This document shows, one piece after another, positions 1 to 7,022 of a DNA stretch of 15,514 bases (positions are counted from its first letter, which is position 1; each line of letters starts with the position of its first letter). Source of the DNA: Euryarchaeota archaeon UBA60 (GTDB lineage Archaea; Thermoplasmatota; Poseidoniia; Poseidoniales; Poseidoniaceae). The stretch is taken from NCBI GenBank assembly GCA_002503395.1, contig DARQ01000065.1:7780-23293 (forward strand), written 5' to 3'. The notes under the pieces were generated by a model. That model saw nothing but the letters and a program-made list of their open reading frames with translations, did not search any database and was not told the DNA's origin. The position numbers were made by a program, and so were the translations under genes.

Positions 1-9
1 TGGCCTTCG

Positions 10-720
10 TTATTCCTGTTCAAAAATTGGTGGTGAGGTCCCTTCGATCCACTCGACATCATCGCCGACCGATTCATCCTCGCCAGGTTCTGACCACACA
101 TCACCCTGCCATGGGCCCTTGGTCGCAGCCATCGCCTCCCGGATTGCTTTTTGACGTGCTAGGAGAATTTTCTCATCCATCTCTCGGCTCTCCAATTTCC
201 GTTTCTCGTCATCGACTCTGGCGTCACGGTCCCTCAATTTGTCCCATTGTGTGATGGCTGTGCGCAGGGCAAAGGTGACGAATGCATCCTTATTCTCAGC
301 CCGGGTTCCGCCGAACAGCGCTTGCTTGACCCTCCTTCCATCGGCGGTTGAGACTCCTACATGCACGGTTCCTACCGGTTTGTCGGAATCATCAGCCCTT
401 GGACCGGCGATTCCGGTGACCGATATCGCCAGATCGGCTCCAGAGGCTAGTCTCGCGCCCTCGGCCATCGCCGCGGCGATGGTGGTGCTGACCGCGCCGT
501 GTTTCTCAATCAGGTCGAGCGGAATGCCCAATTCGCTCGATTTCGACTCGTTCGAGTAGGTTACCCAACCGTGGGTGAACCATTTGCTCGCCCCGCTGAT
601 ATCGGTCAGGGTACTCGCGAGTAGCCCCCCGGTACATGATTCAGCAACCGCCATGGTGAATCCGCCCTTGATCAGACGGCGTGATAGACGGGTGGCTAAG
701 ACCGTTGGCGCCTCTTCCAT
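10..720 (-). CDS. pncC: CinA C-terminal-type nicotinamide-nucleotide amidase (PncC-like)
   Basis: This 236-aa protein has a single CinA C-terminal domain over about residues 5-157. The family deamidates nicotinamide mononucleotide to nicotinic acid mononucleotide in pyridine-nucleotide salvage. Seen directly are the signature AESCTGG (residues 26-32, containing the conserved Ser and Cys), the YSNESK segment near 55-60, and VTGIAGP (101-107) followed by KPVGTVHVGV. The MoaB-like N-terminal domain of full-length CinA is absent, so this is the stand-alone form of usual size plus an addition. That addition is a C-terminal extension of about 80 residues: a charged, probably helical or coiled-coil stretch (about 155-200), then an acidic Gly/Asp/Glu-rich tail. 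The ATG at 720 gives a normal family N-terminus. The gene is divergent from the tRNA gene to its right. An A-rich stretch about 25 nt upstream of the ATG could be a TATA element for a leaderless transcript, but it is weak. The domain call is firm; the amidase activity is inferred from the family. Confidence 0.9.
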   Translation of the reverse strand: MEEAPTVLATRLSRRLIKGGFTMAVAESCTGGLLASTLTDISGASKWFTHGWVTYSNESKSSELGIPLDLIEKHGAVSTTIAAAMAEGARLASGADLAISVTGIAGPRADDSDKPVGTVHVGVSTADGRRVKQALFGGTRAENKDAFVTFALRTAITQWDKLRDRDARVDDEKRKLESREMDEKILLARQKAIREAMAATKGPWQGDVWSEPGEDESVGDDVEWIEGTSPPIFEQE

Positions 721-780
721 TACTACTGCGTCTCGACTAGAGGTTTTGAGTTTGACCCCTCGGAAGTTAACCGTTGCGGT

Positions 781-788
781 CTTAAACC
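781..788 (+). promoter_or_regulatory. Possible archaeal TATA box for tRNA-Val
   Basis: The AT-rich octamer CTTAAACC lies with its centre about 28 nt before the first base of the mature tRNA. This is the expected distance for an archaeal TATA box when transcription starts at or near the mature 5' end. It sits in otherwise GC-rich sequence. No clear BRE is visible, so this is a positional call only. Confidence 0.35.
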
Positions 789-811
789 AAGTCCCCCCAC
801 GAGTGGTTCAC

Positions 812-884
812 GGGCTTGTGGTCTAGCGGTTATGACGTCACCCTTACAAGGTGAATATCACCAGTTCAAATCTGGTCAGGCCCA
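812..884 (+). tRNA. tRNA-Val (anticodon TAC)
   Basis: A complete 73-nt cloverleaf folds by eye. The acceptor stem pairs 812-818 (GGGCTTG) with 877-883 (CAGGCCC), including one G-U pair, and the discriminator base is A884. The D arm runs from 821 to 836, with three pairs GTC/GAC and a loop containing GG. The anticodon stem pairs TCACC (838-842) with GGTGA (850-854) around the loop CTTACAA, giving anticodon TAC at 845-847, which reads valine GTA and probably GTG codons. The variable region is 5 nt. The T arm pairs ACCAG (860-864) with CTGGT (872-876) around TTCAAAT. The 3' CCA is not encoded and no intron is present. The gene stands alone between minus-strand genes. There is no strong oligo-T run immediately downstream. 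Confidence 0.96.
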
Positions 885-921
885 CTTAACATTCTACTGC
901 GTTTAGCGTGTGTGGCAGTCA

Positions 922-2445
922 TTATTTCAGGTCTGAGCCAGCGAGTTTCTCGCCCATTCCAAGCAGGGTGAAGCCGCGTGATTCCCATCGGTTGCGGTCC
1001 TCAGGCCCTATCCCCCCTACCGGCACAAGGGTGATTTCCGGGTGATTCAGTTGACATTTTCTCAGGGTTTCTTCATCCCAGTCTTTCTCGGCGTGGAATA
1101 GTTTGACAGCCCTCGCCCCGGCGGCGACAGCGTCGGCGACTTGGCTGAGGCTTGCCGCGCCGACCATCGCCACCATCTGCAATTGTAGAGCCACCTCAAT
1201 CATCCCGTCAGGAAAATCTGCTGCCAAGCAGAATACCGCCCCGTGTGAATTTGCTTTGGGCAATTGTTCCAGGGGTTTGCTCACAGTGCCGACACCGATG
1301 AGGATATCGGGTGGTAATTCAGCACGAAGGCGTTGGAGTGTTGCAAGAGCATCGGTACTATCGAGGGTTATCTCAAGCGCGGTAATTCCAGTATCGACCA
1401 ATTCTTTCGCTCTCTCGACCATCAAATCAGGTTTCGTCCCACGTAAGATTGCAATGGTTTGGGCTGACCTAAGACGTTCGAGTGTAGCGTCCAAGAAATC
1501 TCCATCGAGTTGAGCCTTGGTTATGGTTGCCAGATCGCCGGGACTGGATTGAGCCAATGCGGCATATCTATCAGCGCGCATCAGGTTTTCCTCAAGCGCC
1601 ATGTTAGCCAGCATTCCATCGAGAAGCGCTGCCAGCCATGCATCTCCACCTCCTAGAGGTTCGACCGGGCACTGCGAAGTCGGAGCCTCGCGGGTACTCG
1701 CCACCCCCTGAGGTCCAGCGACCGCTGACCATCGCAGTTGTGAGCCGTCCGACTGAGGCTCCTTGACTGTGCAGGCCACCCACGTGACAAGCCAGCGCGA
1801 ACGCACCGCACCCACCATTTCTTCGACTGTGGGAGTTCCGCTAAGCAATCGATACCTGCGGTTGATAGTCTCAAGGTCGGACACAGATAGGGTGAGAAGG
1901 TGAATTTTCCGCAGATGCGGCTCGATGATTCGCCATAATTCATCCCATTCCGCCAATGCCGTGCGGTGATTGAAATCGAGACTGATTTTGATACCATCAA
2001 GTTCGGCTGCGGCCAGCGTCGTCGACCAAAGCCCTCTTGCTGAGTCTCCCAGAAGGGGAGTTATCCCCGTGAGGTGTAACCACTGGGCGCTTCCTATCAG
2101 TTGGCGAAGTGATGGCTCGAACATGGTGGGCGAAAGGTTGGCGAAGGCGGACTCAGCGCGTTGATATTCAATTTTTTCGGCAGCCATATCAACTGTATAT
2201 TCGCCGGTGGAATGCTCTGATAGAATCAGCACCGATGCGGTATCGACGCCGACCCGGCTAGCCTCATCGAGGATTCGCAAGCCCGCATCATCGCCACCGA
2301 CCGCCGACAGCCATCTGGCTTTCCGACCGAGTTGAGCCAGGGCGGCGGCGACATTCAGTTCGGCACCGCCGACACTCTGTAAGCGCCCTGCGGCGCCATC
2401 CACATTGCGCAGCATCGCTTCGCCCAATGTGACTACTTCGACCAT
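922..2445 (-). CDS. Bifunctional 2-keto-3-deoxygluconate kinase / KDPG aldolase fusion
   Basis: This 507-aa protein joins two enzymes that act in sequence. Residues 1 to about 312 form a PfkB-family kinase resembling bacterial KDG kinases: GGAELNVAAAL at 27-37, LDFNHR at 156-161, ACTVKEP at 224-230, the anion-hole and catalytic motif GGGDAW at 265-270 (base D268), and SPGD at 301-304. Residues about 325-507 form a KDPG aldolase domain with AILR (332-335), the catalytic Glu of ALEIT (E358), GVGT (384-387), the Schiff-base lysine in VKLFHAE (K448) and PVGGI (475-479). Predicted reactions are KDG + ATP to KDPG, then KDPG to pyruvate + glyceraldehyde 3-phosphate, in the cytosol. The ATG at 2445 was chosen because the frame is open upstream to 2556 only by overlapping pelA, and that extension is not family-like. 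pelA ends 23 nt upstream, so co-transcription with fhs and pelA is likely. Aldolase phosphate-site residues look altered, so exact substrates are uncertain. Confidence 0.88.
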   Translation of the reverse strand: MVEVVTLGEAMLRNVDGAAGRLQSVGGAELNVAAALAQLGRKARWLSAVGGDDAGLRILDEASRVGVDTASVLILSEHSTGEYTVDMAAEKIEYQRAESAFANLSPTMFEPSLRQLIGSAQWLHLTGITPLLGDSARGLWSTTLAAAELDGIKISLDFNHRTALAEWDELWRIIEPHLRKIHLLTLSVSDLETINRRYRLLSGTPTVEEMVGAVRSRWLVTWVACTVKEPQSDGSQLRWSAVAGPQGVASTREAPTSQCPVEPLGGGDAWLAALLDGMLANMALEENLMRADRYAALAQSSPGDLATITKAQLDGDFLDATLERLRSAQTIAILRGTKPDLMVERAKELVDTGITALEITLDSTDALATLQRLRAELPPDILIGVGTVSKPLEQLPKANSHGAVFCLAADFPDGMIEVALQLQMVAMVGAASLSQVADAVAAGARAVKLFHAEKDWDEETLRKCQLNHPEITLVPVGGIGPEDRNRWESRGFTLLGMGEKLAGSDLK

Positions 2446-2468
2446 CCTATCGACGCGGCCAAGAGGTC

Positions 2469-3530
2469 TCAGACCTTGAACCTTAGAAGGGCGACCGCAC
2501 CGCCGAAGGATTCCAGTTGTGCACCCGAATCGTGTTCGGTCGAGCATTGTAACCACTCAGCCCCGATCGCATCGAGTTCGGCCAACCAATCAGGCCACTT
2601 GCGTCCGCCGATGCTAGCTTCTTCATGGCGCAGGAGATCGGCGGTGATGAGTAGCATCTCAATCGCTCCCTGCTGCATCGCCAAAACCAATTCGGCCTCG
2701 CCATAGGCGACCGCACCATCGGTACCCATCCGCCGCCAGACCTGCTCGAGCAGGCCGATTTCCTTGACCAGGGAATGTCCCGACATGATATTCTCAGCCA
2801 ATCCCTCTGCCAGCACCTCGTTGGCAGCAGGCCTGCCACCGATAGAGGTGGCGACGCTGGATATCGGCCGGCTCACCCCCTCAGCACGCATCAACTCCAT
2901 CAGTTGGTCACGCGCCAGACCCGGCCCACCCAAGATTAGGGGGACGTCGTCACCAAGTTGTAAATCAATATCTTTTCCGAGGTTGCGCAAGAAACTCGTC
3001 CGTACATCGGTATTTGTCTGCCTGACGTATTTCCCCCCACCCCGCATCGTCCATTGGTGCACCTCGCGGATGCCGTGATTGGCGACTTCGTAGAGGGTGA
3101 CCTCATCGCTTTCGACCGCGGCGATGGCGATTCTCGGTTTTCCCCCGGCCGCGACCGCATCATCGAGCAGTCGCTGGTCTTCGGTTGGAAATCCCGCCAC
3201 ACTGCGCAGTTCAATCTCATCTCCGGCGCCGACCAAGTGGGTGTGGTGGCTACCCTTGTCGACCTTCGCCTCCTCGATTATCCCATGAACTCGCAAAGTG
3301 TCCGAGAATGACTGATACTCGGTATTCTCGATATAGAGTAGAATCCACATCTTCTTGCGCTCAGCAGCCTTAGCCCGACCCCCCTCAATCCCCCCGGTGG
3401 TCTGGTCTCGCCGCTCACCAAGCATCCCGAAATGCTTGCCCTTGCGGCAGATTCTCGCCAGTACCCACAGGTCGTCGGATGAGCGTATGCGTAAGCGCCA
3501 CAGGTCGTGTTCACGCTTGAGAATCTGCAT
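2469..3530 (-). CDS. pelA: Archaeal pelota (Dom34), mRNA surveillance / ribosome rescue factor
   Basis: This is a 353-aa protein of the normal length for archaeal pelota. The family enters the A site of stalled ribosomes with aEF1A as GTPase partner, and with ABCE1 splits them. It is related to release factor aRF1 but lacks the GGQ loop; none is visible here, as expected. Domain A (about 1-122) contains DDLWVLARI and the family landmark GSHHTH (93-98). The central domain (about 130-250) has IAAVESDEVTLYEVANHGI and later LILGGPG (198-204). The C-terminal domain (about 255-353) carries the characteristic VAYGEAELVLAMQQGAIEML run (274-293) with LLITADLLR. The ATG at 3530 gives a canonical N-terminus (MQILKRE). 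It follows fhs by 14 nt and precedes the KDG kinase/aldolase fusion by 23 nt, so it appears to be the middle gene of a three-gene operon, an unusual setting for a translation-quality-control factor. Confidence 0.96.
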   Translation of the reverse strand: MQILKREHDLWRLRIRSSDDLWVLARICRKGKHFGMLGERRDQTTGGIEGGRAKAAERKKMWILLYIENTEYQSFSDTLRVHGIIEEAKVDKGSHHTHLVGAGDEIELRSVAGFPTEDQRLLDDAVAAGGKPRIAIAAVESDEVTLYEVANHGIREVHQWTMRGGGKYVRQTNTDVRTSFLRNLGKDIDLQLGDDVPLILGGPGLARDQLMELMRAEGVSRPISSVATSIGGRPAANEVLAEGLAENIMSGHSLVKEIGLLEQVWRRMGTDGAVAYGEAELVLAMQQGAIEMLLITADLLRHEEASIGGRKWPDWLAELDAIGAEWLQCSTEHDSGAQLESFGGAVALLRFKV

Positions 3531-3544
3531 TATCGCGCCACCAG

Positions 3545-5260
3545 TTAACTGAATACACCCTTCAGGTGACCGCGCTCGTCGATATCCATATCGATTGCCG
3601 CCGGCTTCTTCGGCAGTCCGGGCATGGTCATCATCTCGCCGAGCACGGCGACAATATAGCCGGCGCCGGCGTTTAGTCTGAATTCTCTTATCGGTAGGTC
3701 AAATCCTTCCGGGGCGCCGAGAAGATCAGCGTCGTGCGAGAATGAATACTGGGTTTTCGCCATACAGATAGGGAGATTGGCATAGCCCCACTTCTCTATT
3801 TCCTGCCACTGCCGGTTCGCCTTATCGCTGATATTCAGGCCGGCAGCCCGGTACAGGTTGGTGGCGATTCGCAGAGCCTTTTCGGTCGCCGGCATCCGAT
3901 TCTTGAAAAGTGGCTTGAACGGCCGGCCGTCAGCCAGATGTTCCTCGCAGGCTGCGACCACCACTTTTGCCAGATCTCTCCCGCCGGCTCCTCCTTCAGC
4001 GAATACATTGCACCGTACCACACTACGGGCGCCAGATTCGCGAGCGCATTCCTCAATGGTGGCGATTTCACTCTCGGTATCGCTGGCGAATAGGTTGATG
4101 CTGACGATGACCGGCATACCAAACATCAGCATATTACGGATGTGGCGGTCGAGATTACTGCGTGCTCCCTTGCGCACCGCCGGCACGTTCTTGGCGGCGA
4201 TCTCTTCAGGAGTCGGTCGGTAATTGCCCCGTTCACCAAATGCGCCACCATGTAATTTCATCGCCCGTACTGTGACATTGACGACGATACAGTCCGGCCC
4301 TCTTCCGAGTAACGGCGCCTTGATGTGCATGAATTTCTCGGCTCCCATATCCGAACCGAATCCTGCTTCTGTGATGACAAACTCACTTGTTGCCAGGGCC
4401 AGGCGGTCGGCGATGATGCTGGAATTGCCATGCGCGATATTAGCGAATGGACCGCCGTGTACGAATGCCGGATTATTTTCCAAGGTCTGTACCAGATTGG
4501 GCAGGAAAGCCGTGCGTAGAAGTAGTGCCATCGCCCCGGCCGCACCGATATCCTCGGCCTTTACCGGATAGCCATCTCGGCGCTGGCCGACAACGATTTG
4601 TCCGAGACGGTGACGCAGGTCGGCATAATCCTTTGACAGTGTCAGAATCGCCATCACTTCACTGGCCGCGGTGATGTCGAAGCGCTCTTCTCGGGCCATA
4701 CCATTTTTCGCACCACCCAGCCCGATGGCAAGTTGCCGCAGACTCCGGTCATTGAGGTCGATAACCCGAGGCCAGATGATTCTGGTTGGGTCGAGGTCGA
4801 GTTCATTGCCGTGTTTAAGATGGTTATCGAGCATATTCGAGAGCAGGTTATGGGCGCTGGTGACCGCATGTAGGTCACCGGTGAAGTGTAGGTTGATATC
4901 TTCCATCGGTACAACTTGAGAATAACCCCCGCCAGCGGCCCCTCCTTTGATTCCGAATACCGGACCCATTGAAGGCTCACGGATAGTGCAGACAGCTTGG
5001 CGCCCGAATCGGTTGAGAGCCTGGGTAAGGCCAATCGTCGTCACCGTTTTCCCTTCTCCGAAGGGGGTCGGGTGAACAGAGGTGATGAGAACCATGAATC
5101 CCTGCGGTTTTTTGAACCGACTCTCAAGGGCGGTCCAGCGAATTTTTGCGATTCCATCACCCGTGGGAATCAGTTCTTCGACCCCTATACCGAGTTTCCA
5201 TGCCACTTCCTCGATCGGAATGGTTTCGGCTGAATTTGCAATCTCGAGATCGGAAGGCAT
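3545..5260 (-). CDS. fhs: Formate-tetrahydrofolate ligase
   Basis: This 571-aa protein is 10-formyl-THF synthetase, which makes 10-formyl-THF from formate, THF and ATP. That feeds purine synthesis and other one-carbon reactions, or runs in reverse to conserve ATP. Family landmarks include the P-loop PTPFGEGKT (64-72), REPSMGPVFGIKGGAAGGGY, PMEDINLHFTGDLHAV, FGSDMGAEKF and a C-terminal GEMMTMPGLPKKPAA. The ATG at 5260 was chosen because MPSDLEIANSAE matches the usual family N-terminus; an in-frame ATG at 5323 would add 21 atypical residues. No Shine-Dalgarno sequence precedes 5260, but an AT-rich stretch (CTTGAATA, about 23-30 nt upstream) would suit a leaderless start. It is the first gene of a probable operon with pelA and the KDG kinase/aldolase fusion. 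No folD or other folate gene is in the window. Length and motifs are complete. Confidence 0.96.
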   Translation of the reverse strand: MPSDLEIANSAETIPIEEVAWKLGIGVEELIPTGDGIAKIRWTALESRFKKPQGFMVLITSVHPTPFGEGKTVTTIGLTQALNRFGRQAVCTIREPSMGPVFGIKGGAAGGGYSQVVPMEDINLHFTGDLHAVTSAHNLLSNMLDNHLKHGNELDLDPTRIIWPRVIDLNDRSLRQLAIGLGGAKNGMAREERFDITAASEVMAILTLSKDYADLRHRLGQIVVGQRRDGYPVKAEDIGAAGAMALLLRTAFLPNLVQTLENNPAFVHGGPFANIAHGNSSIIADRLALATSEFVITEAGFGSDMGAEKFMHIKAPLLGRGPDCIVVNVTVRAMKLHGGAFGERGNYRPTPEEIAAKNVPAVRKGARSNLDRHIRNMLMFGMPVIVSINLFASDTESEIATIEECARESGARSVVRCNVFAEGGAGGRDLAKVVVAACEEHLADGRPFKPLFKNRMPATEKALRIATNLYRAAGLNISDKANRQWQEIEKWGYANLPICMAKTQYSFSHDADLLGAPEGFDLPIREFRLNAGAGYIVAVLGEMMTMPGLPKKPAAIDMDIDERGHLKGVFS

Positions 5261-5325
5261 GACTTGGGCACTTATCGGGCGGTATTCAAGTTTTGACCTC
5301 AAAACAACCCAATTTGATGCCATTT

Positions 5326-5344
5326 CGCACCCCGTAGGGGTGCG
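5326..5344. repeat. Perfect 19-nt hairpin (8-bp stem, 3-nt loop)
   Basis: CGCACCCC at 5326-5333 is exactly complementary to GGGGTGCG at 5337-5344 around the loop GTA, giving a very stable GC-rich hairpin. It lies 66 nt upstream of the chosen fhs start and directly beyond the alternative ATG at 5323. No oligo-T run follows on either strand, so a simple intrinsic terminator is unlikely. It could be an operator, a leader hairpin or the end of a small RNA. Confidence 0.6.
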
Positions 5345-5416
5345 GCACGGAGACCACTGCGTATTTCCACGATGTCCGGCCTTCTGGGGTTGGGTTTTAG
5401 GAGAATGACTCCCATT

Positions 5417-5456
5417 ACGAAAGCCGAGCCTGAATTTGAATCCCAGTGGCTTTCGT
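5417..5456. repeat. Inverted repeat with 9-bp stem (ACGAAAGCC / GGCTTTCGT)
   Basis: ACGAAAGCC at 5417-5425 pairs perfectly with GGCTTTCGT at 5448-5456, enclosing a 22-nt loop. On the plus strand the right arm runs into a T run ending at 5460, which looks terminator-like, but no plus-strand gene lies upstream to be terminated. Read on the minus strand, an alternative pairing exists: AGC and CTG in and beside the left arm can pair with CAG and GCT within the loop, so two mutually exclusive folds are possible. The pairing is seen; any switching role is speculation. Confidence 0.55.
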
Positions 5457-5616
5457 TTTTCCTCTCGGGCGGTGAGTACTGGACTGAGACATGTATTGGC
5501 GAGTGAAGTGCGAAGTACAGTAAAATGCGGTTATCCTGAGTCGCTAGCACCGCTATCTTCGTCATTCAACAAAGGGCGACCTAAGACATACGTATTGCTT
5601 CTATTCGTGGTCGCCT

Positions 5617-7011
5617 TCACTCGTCTTGCTTGACTTTACCTAGGTATTCGGGTAATTCGACCCCGGCCATCTTGGCGACATCGTGCACCGGTGGCAGGCT
5701 ATGAATCAGGCTGGAGACGAAATTGGCAGTACTGCCGCCCTCGCTCCCGCCTCCCGAATCCCAGACCGTGATCTTGTCGATTTTCAGATTCGATATGGCC
5801 TCGACCTGACGTGCCACAATCGGTTCCAGTTGCTCGACCATCAGCAGGGTTGCGGCGGCGGCGGTATCGCCACCGGTGGCGGCGACCAGTTTCTCATAAC
5901 CGATGGCTTTGGCGCTCAGTACCTCGTTGATACCCTCGGCCTCGGCCTTCTTCACGGAGATGATTGCATCGGCCTCACCACGGGCGATTCTGCGTAGGCG
6001 CTCGGCCTCGGCCTCGGCGGCGATTTCCATCTGTTGCTTGGCGATTTCCTCGCGCACGATTTCCTCAGCACGTAGGCGCTCCTGCTCAAGGTCGTACTGC
6101 GCCGCTTGCACATCGGCTTCGGCCTTTCGTCGGGCGACTTCGGCACGGCGCATGGCCTCGGCTTCTTTCTCGGCCAAACTGGCGTTGGTAACTGCAATCG
6201 ACGCCTTGGCCAGGTTCTCACCTTCGACCGCCATCGCTTCCTGCTCGGTAATGAAAACACGGCGGTCACGCTCGGCAGATTTCTGACCTTTTGCCGATTC
6301 TGCGACATTTTCGGCCACCTGGATTTCACGTTCACGGTCGGCATCGGCCTTGCCGATAGCACCATCCCTCTCAGCGTTGGCAACGTCGACCATCGCCTCG
6401 TTTACTGCTACTGCGGCGGCCTTCTTACCGATGCTGTCGATGTAATTCGATTCATCGGTGATGTCGGTGATATTGACGTTGATGAGGTACAATCCCAACT
6501 TGTGCAGTTCAGCGCCGACGTTATCACGAATCAACTCGAGGAAGTTATCTCGGTCTTTGTTAATGTGCTCAATCGAAAGGCTGGCTACCGTCAAGCGCAG
6601 TTGGCCGAAGATGATTTCCTGTGCCATCTCCTCGATTTGCGGGGTGGTGAGATGAAGCAGACGCTCGGCGGCATTATTCATTATCAGCGGGTCGGTGCTG
6701 ACACCGATGGTGAAGGTCGAAGGAACGTGGATGCGAATGTTCTGCAGGGATAGTGCATTGGATAGGGGAATCTGAATCGTCATAGGAATCAGTGAGATTT
6801 TCTTGTAATCCTGAAATAACGGCCAAATCAATCTCGCCCCACCGTGAATACACACCGAAGCCTGATTTTTCCCGACCTTGCCGAATACGACCAGGATTTC
6901 GTCCGAAGCACAGCGCTTATACCGTGTTATCAGTAATACCACACCGAAAAATCCTACCAGTATCAGTCCACCAAATATTGCTATTAACCATCCAGATGCA
7001 TCAGCCGCCAT
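5617..7011 (-). CDS. Flotillin / SPFH-domain membrane scaffold protein
   Basis: This 464-aa protein has flotillin architecture. A single N-terminal transmembrane segment (about 8-30) is followed by an SPFH/band-7 domain (about 35-205), with VFGKVGKNQASVCIHGGARLIWP near the start and LGLYLINVNITDI near the end. A long Ala/Glu/Arg-rich coiled coil (about 205-370) carries typical EAEAERLRRIARGEADA-type repeats. The flotillin C-terminal segment follows, with LEPIVARQVEAISNLKIDKITV and a Gly/Ser linker. Such proteins oligomerise on the cytoplasmic membrane face and organise membrane microdomains. The ATG at 7011 is supported by an excellent ribosome binding site, GAGGTG at 7017-7022, overlapping the TGA stop of the NfeD-like gene. 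The SD-stop overlap implies coupled translation and one operon with NfeD and two small membrane proteins. Flotillin-NfeD pairing is well known in bacteria and archaea. I am sure of the family; the cargo is unknown. Confidence 0.95.
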   Translation of the reverse strand: MAADASGWLIAIFGGLILVGFFGVVLLITRYKRCASDEILVVFGKVGKNQASVCIHGGARLIWPLFQDYKKISLIPMTIQIPLSNALSLQNIRIHVPSTFTIGVSTDPLIMNNAAERLLHLTTPQIEEMAQEIIFGQLRLTVASLSIEHINKDRDNFLELIRDNVGAELHKLGLYLINVNITDITDESNYIDSIGKKAAAVAVNEAMVDVANAERDGAIGKADADREREIQVAENVAESAKGQKSAERDRRVFITEQEAMAVEGENLAKASIAVTNASLAEKEAEAMRRAEVARRKAEADVQAAQYDLEQERLRAEEIVREEIAKQQMEIAAEAEAERLRRIARGEADAIISVKKAEAEGINEVLSAKAIGYEKLVAATGGDTAAAATLLMVEQLEPIVARQVEAISNLKIDKITVWDSGGGSEGGSTANFVSSLIHSLPPVHDVAKMAGVELPEYLGKVKQDE

Positions 7012-7016
7012 TTCAT

Positions 7017-7022
7017 CACCTC
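7017..7022 (-). promoter_or_regulatory. Strong Shine-Dalgarno for flotillin, overlapping the NfeD stop
   Basis: GAGGTG on the minus strand lies 5 nt before the flotillin ATG and shares bases with the TGA stop of the upstream gene at 7021-7023. This fixes the flotillin start and points to translational coupling. Confidence 0.75.

Larger units (their letters stand above)
5261..5616. other. 356-nt gene-free interval with inverted repeats upstream of fhs
   Basis: This is the longest stretch without a convincing gene, lying between the flotillin stop and the fhs start, both on the minus strand. Open frames in it (minus 5299-5565; plus 5436-5633) give proteins with no recognisable family, no signal or membrane pattern and no good start context. 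It contains two perfect inverted repeats, listed separately, and an 8-nt palindrome ATACGTAT near 5588-5595. It must hold the promoter of the fhs operon and the 3' end of the flotillin transcript; it could also encode a small RNA or a long structured 5' leader. No TATA box stands out clearly. Confidence 0.5.

Noticed and set aside
812..921. tRNA-Val as an integration (att) site
   Set aside because: No integrase, no mobile genes and no duplicated tRNA 3' end were found in the window.
2446..2556. In-frame extension of the KDG kinase/aldolase gene to an ATG at 2556
   Set aside because: It would overlap the pelA 3' end by about 90 nt, and its 37 residues do not resemble the kinase N-terminus, which starts naturally at MVEVVTLGEAML.
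5261..5323. Alternative fhs start at ATG 5323
   Set aside because: The extra 21 residues are not typical of the family; MPSDLEIANSAE at 5260 matches the usual N-terminus.
5299..5565. Minus-strand 88-codon open frame between flotillin and fhs
   Set aside because: It overlaps both inverted repeats and, depending on the fhs start, the fhs 5' end. Composition is not protein-like, with no recognisable motif, membrane segment or SD.
5499..5623. Distant inverted match CGAGTGAAG (5500-5508) / CTTCACTCG (5615-5623)
   Set aside because: The arms are over 100 nt apart and one lies across the flotillin stop; a 9-nt match at this distance is plausible by chance.
6106..6753. Plus-strand 215-codon open frame opposite the flotillin gene
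   Set aside because: It is a mirror of the repetitive Ala/Glu/Arg coiled-coil and SPFH coding sequence; flotillin has clear homology and a strong SD.
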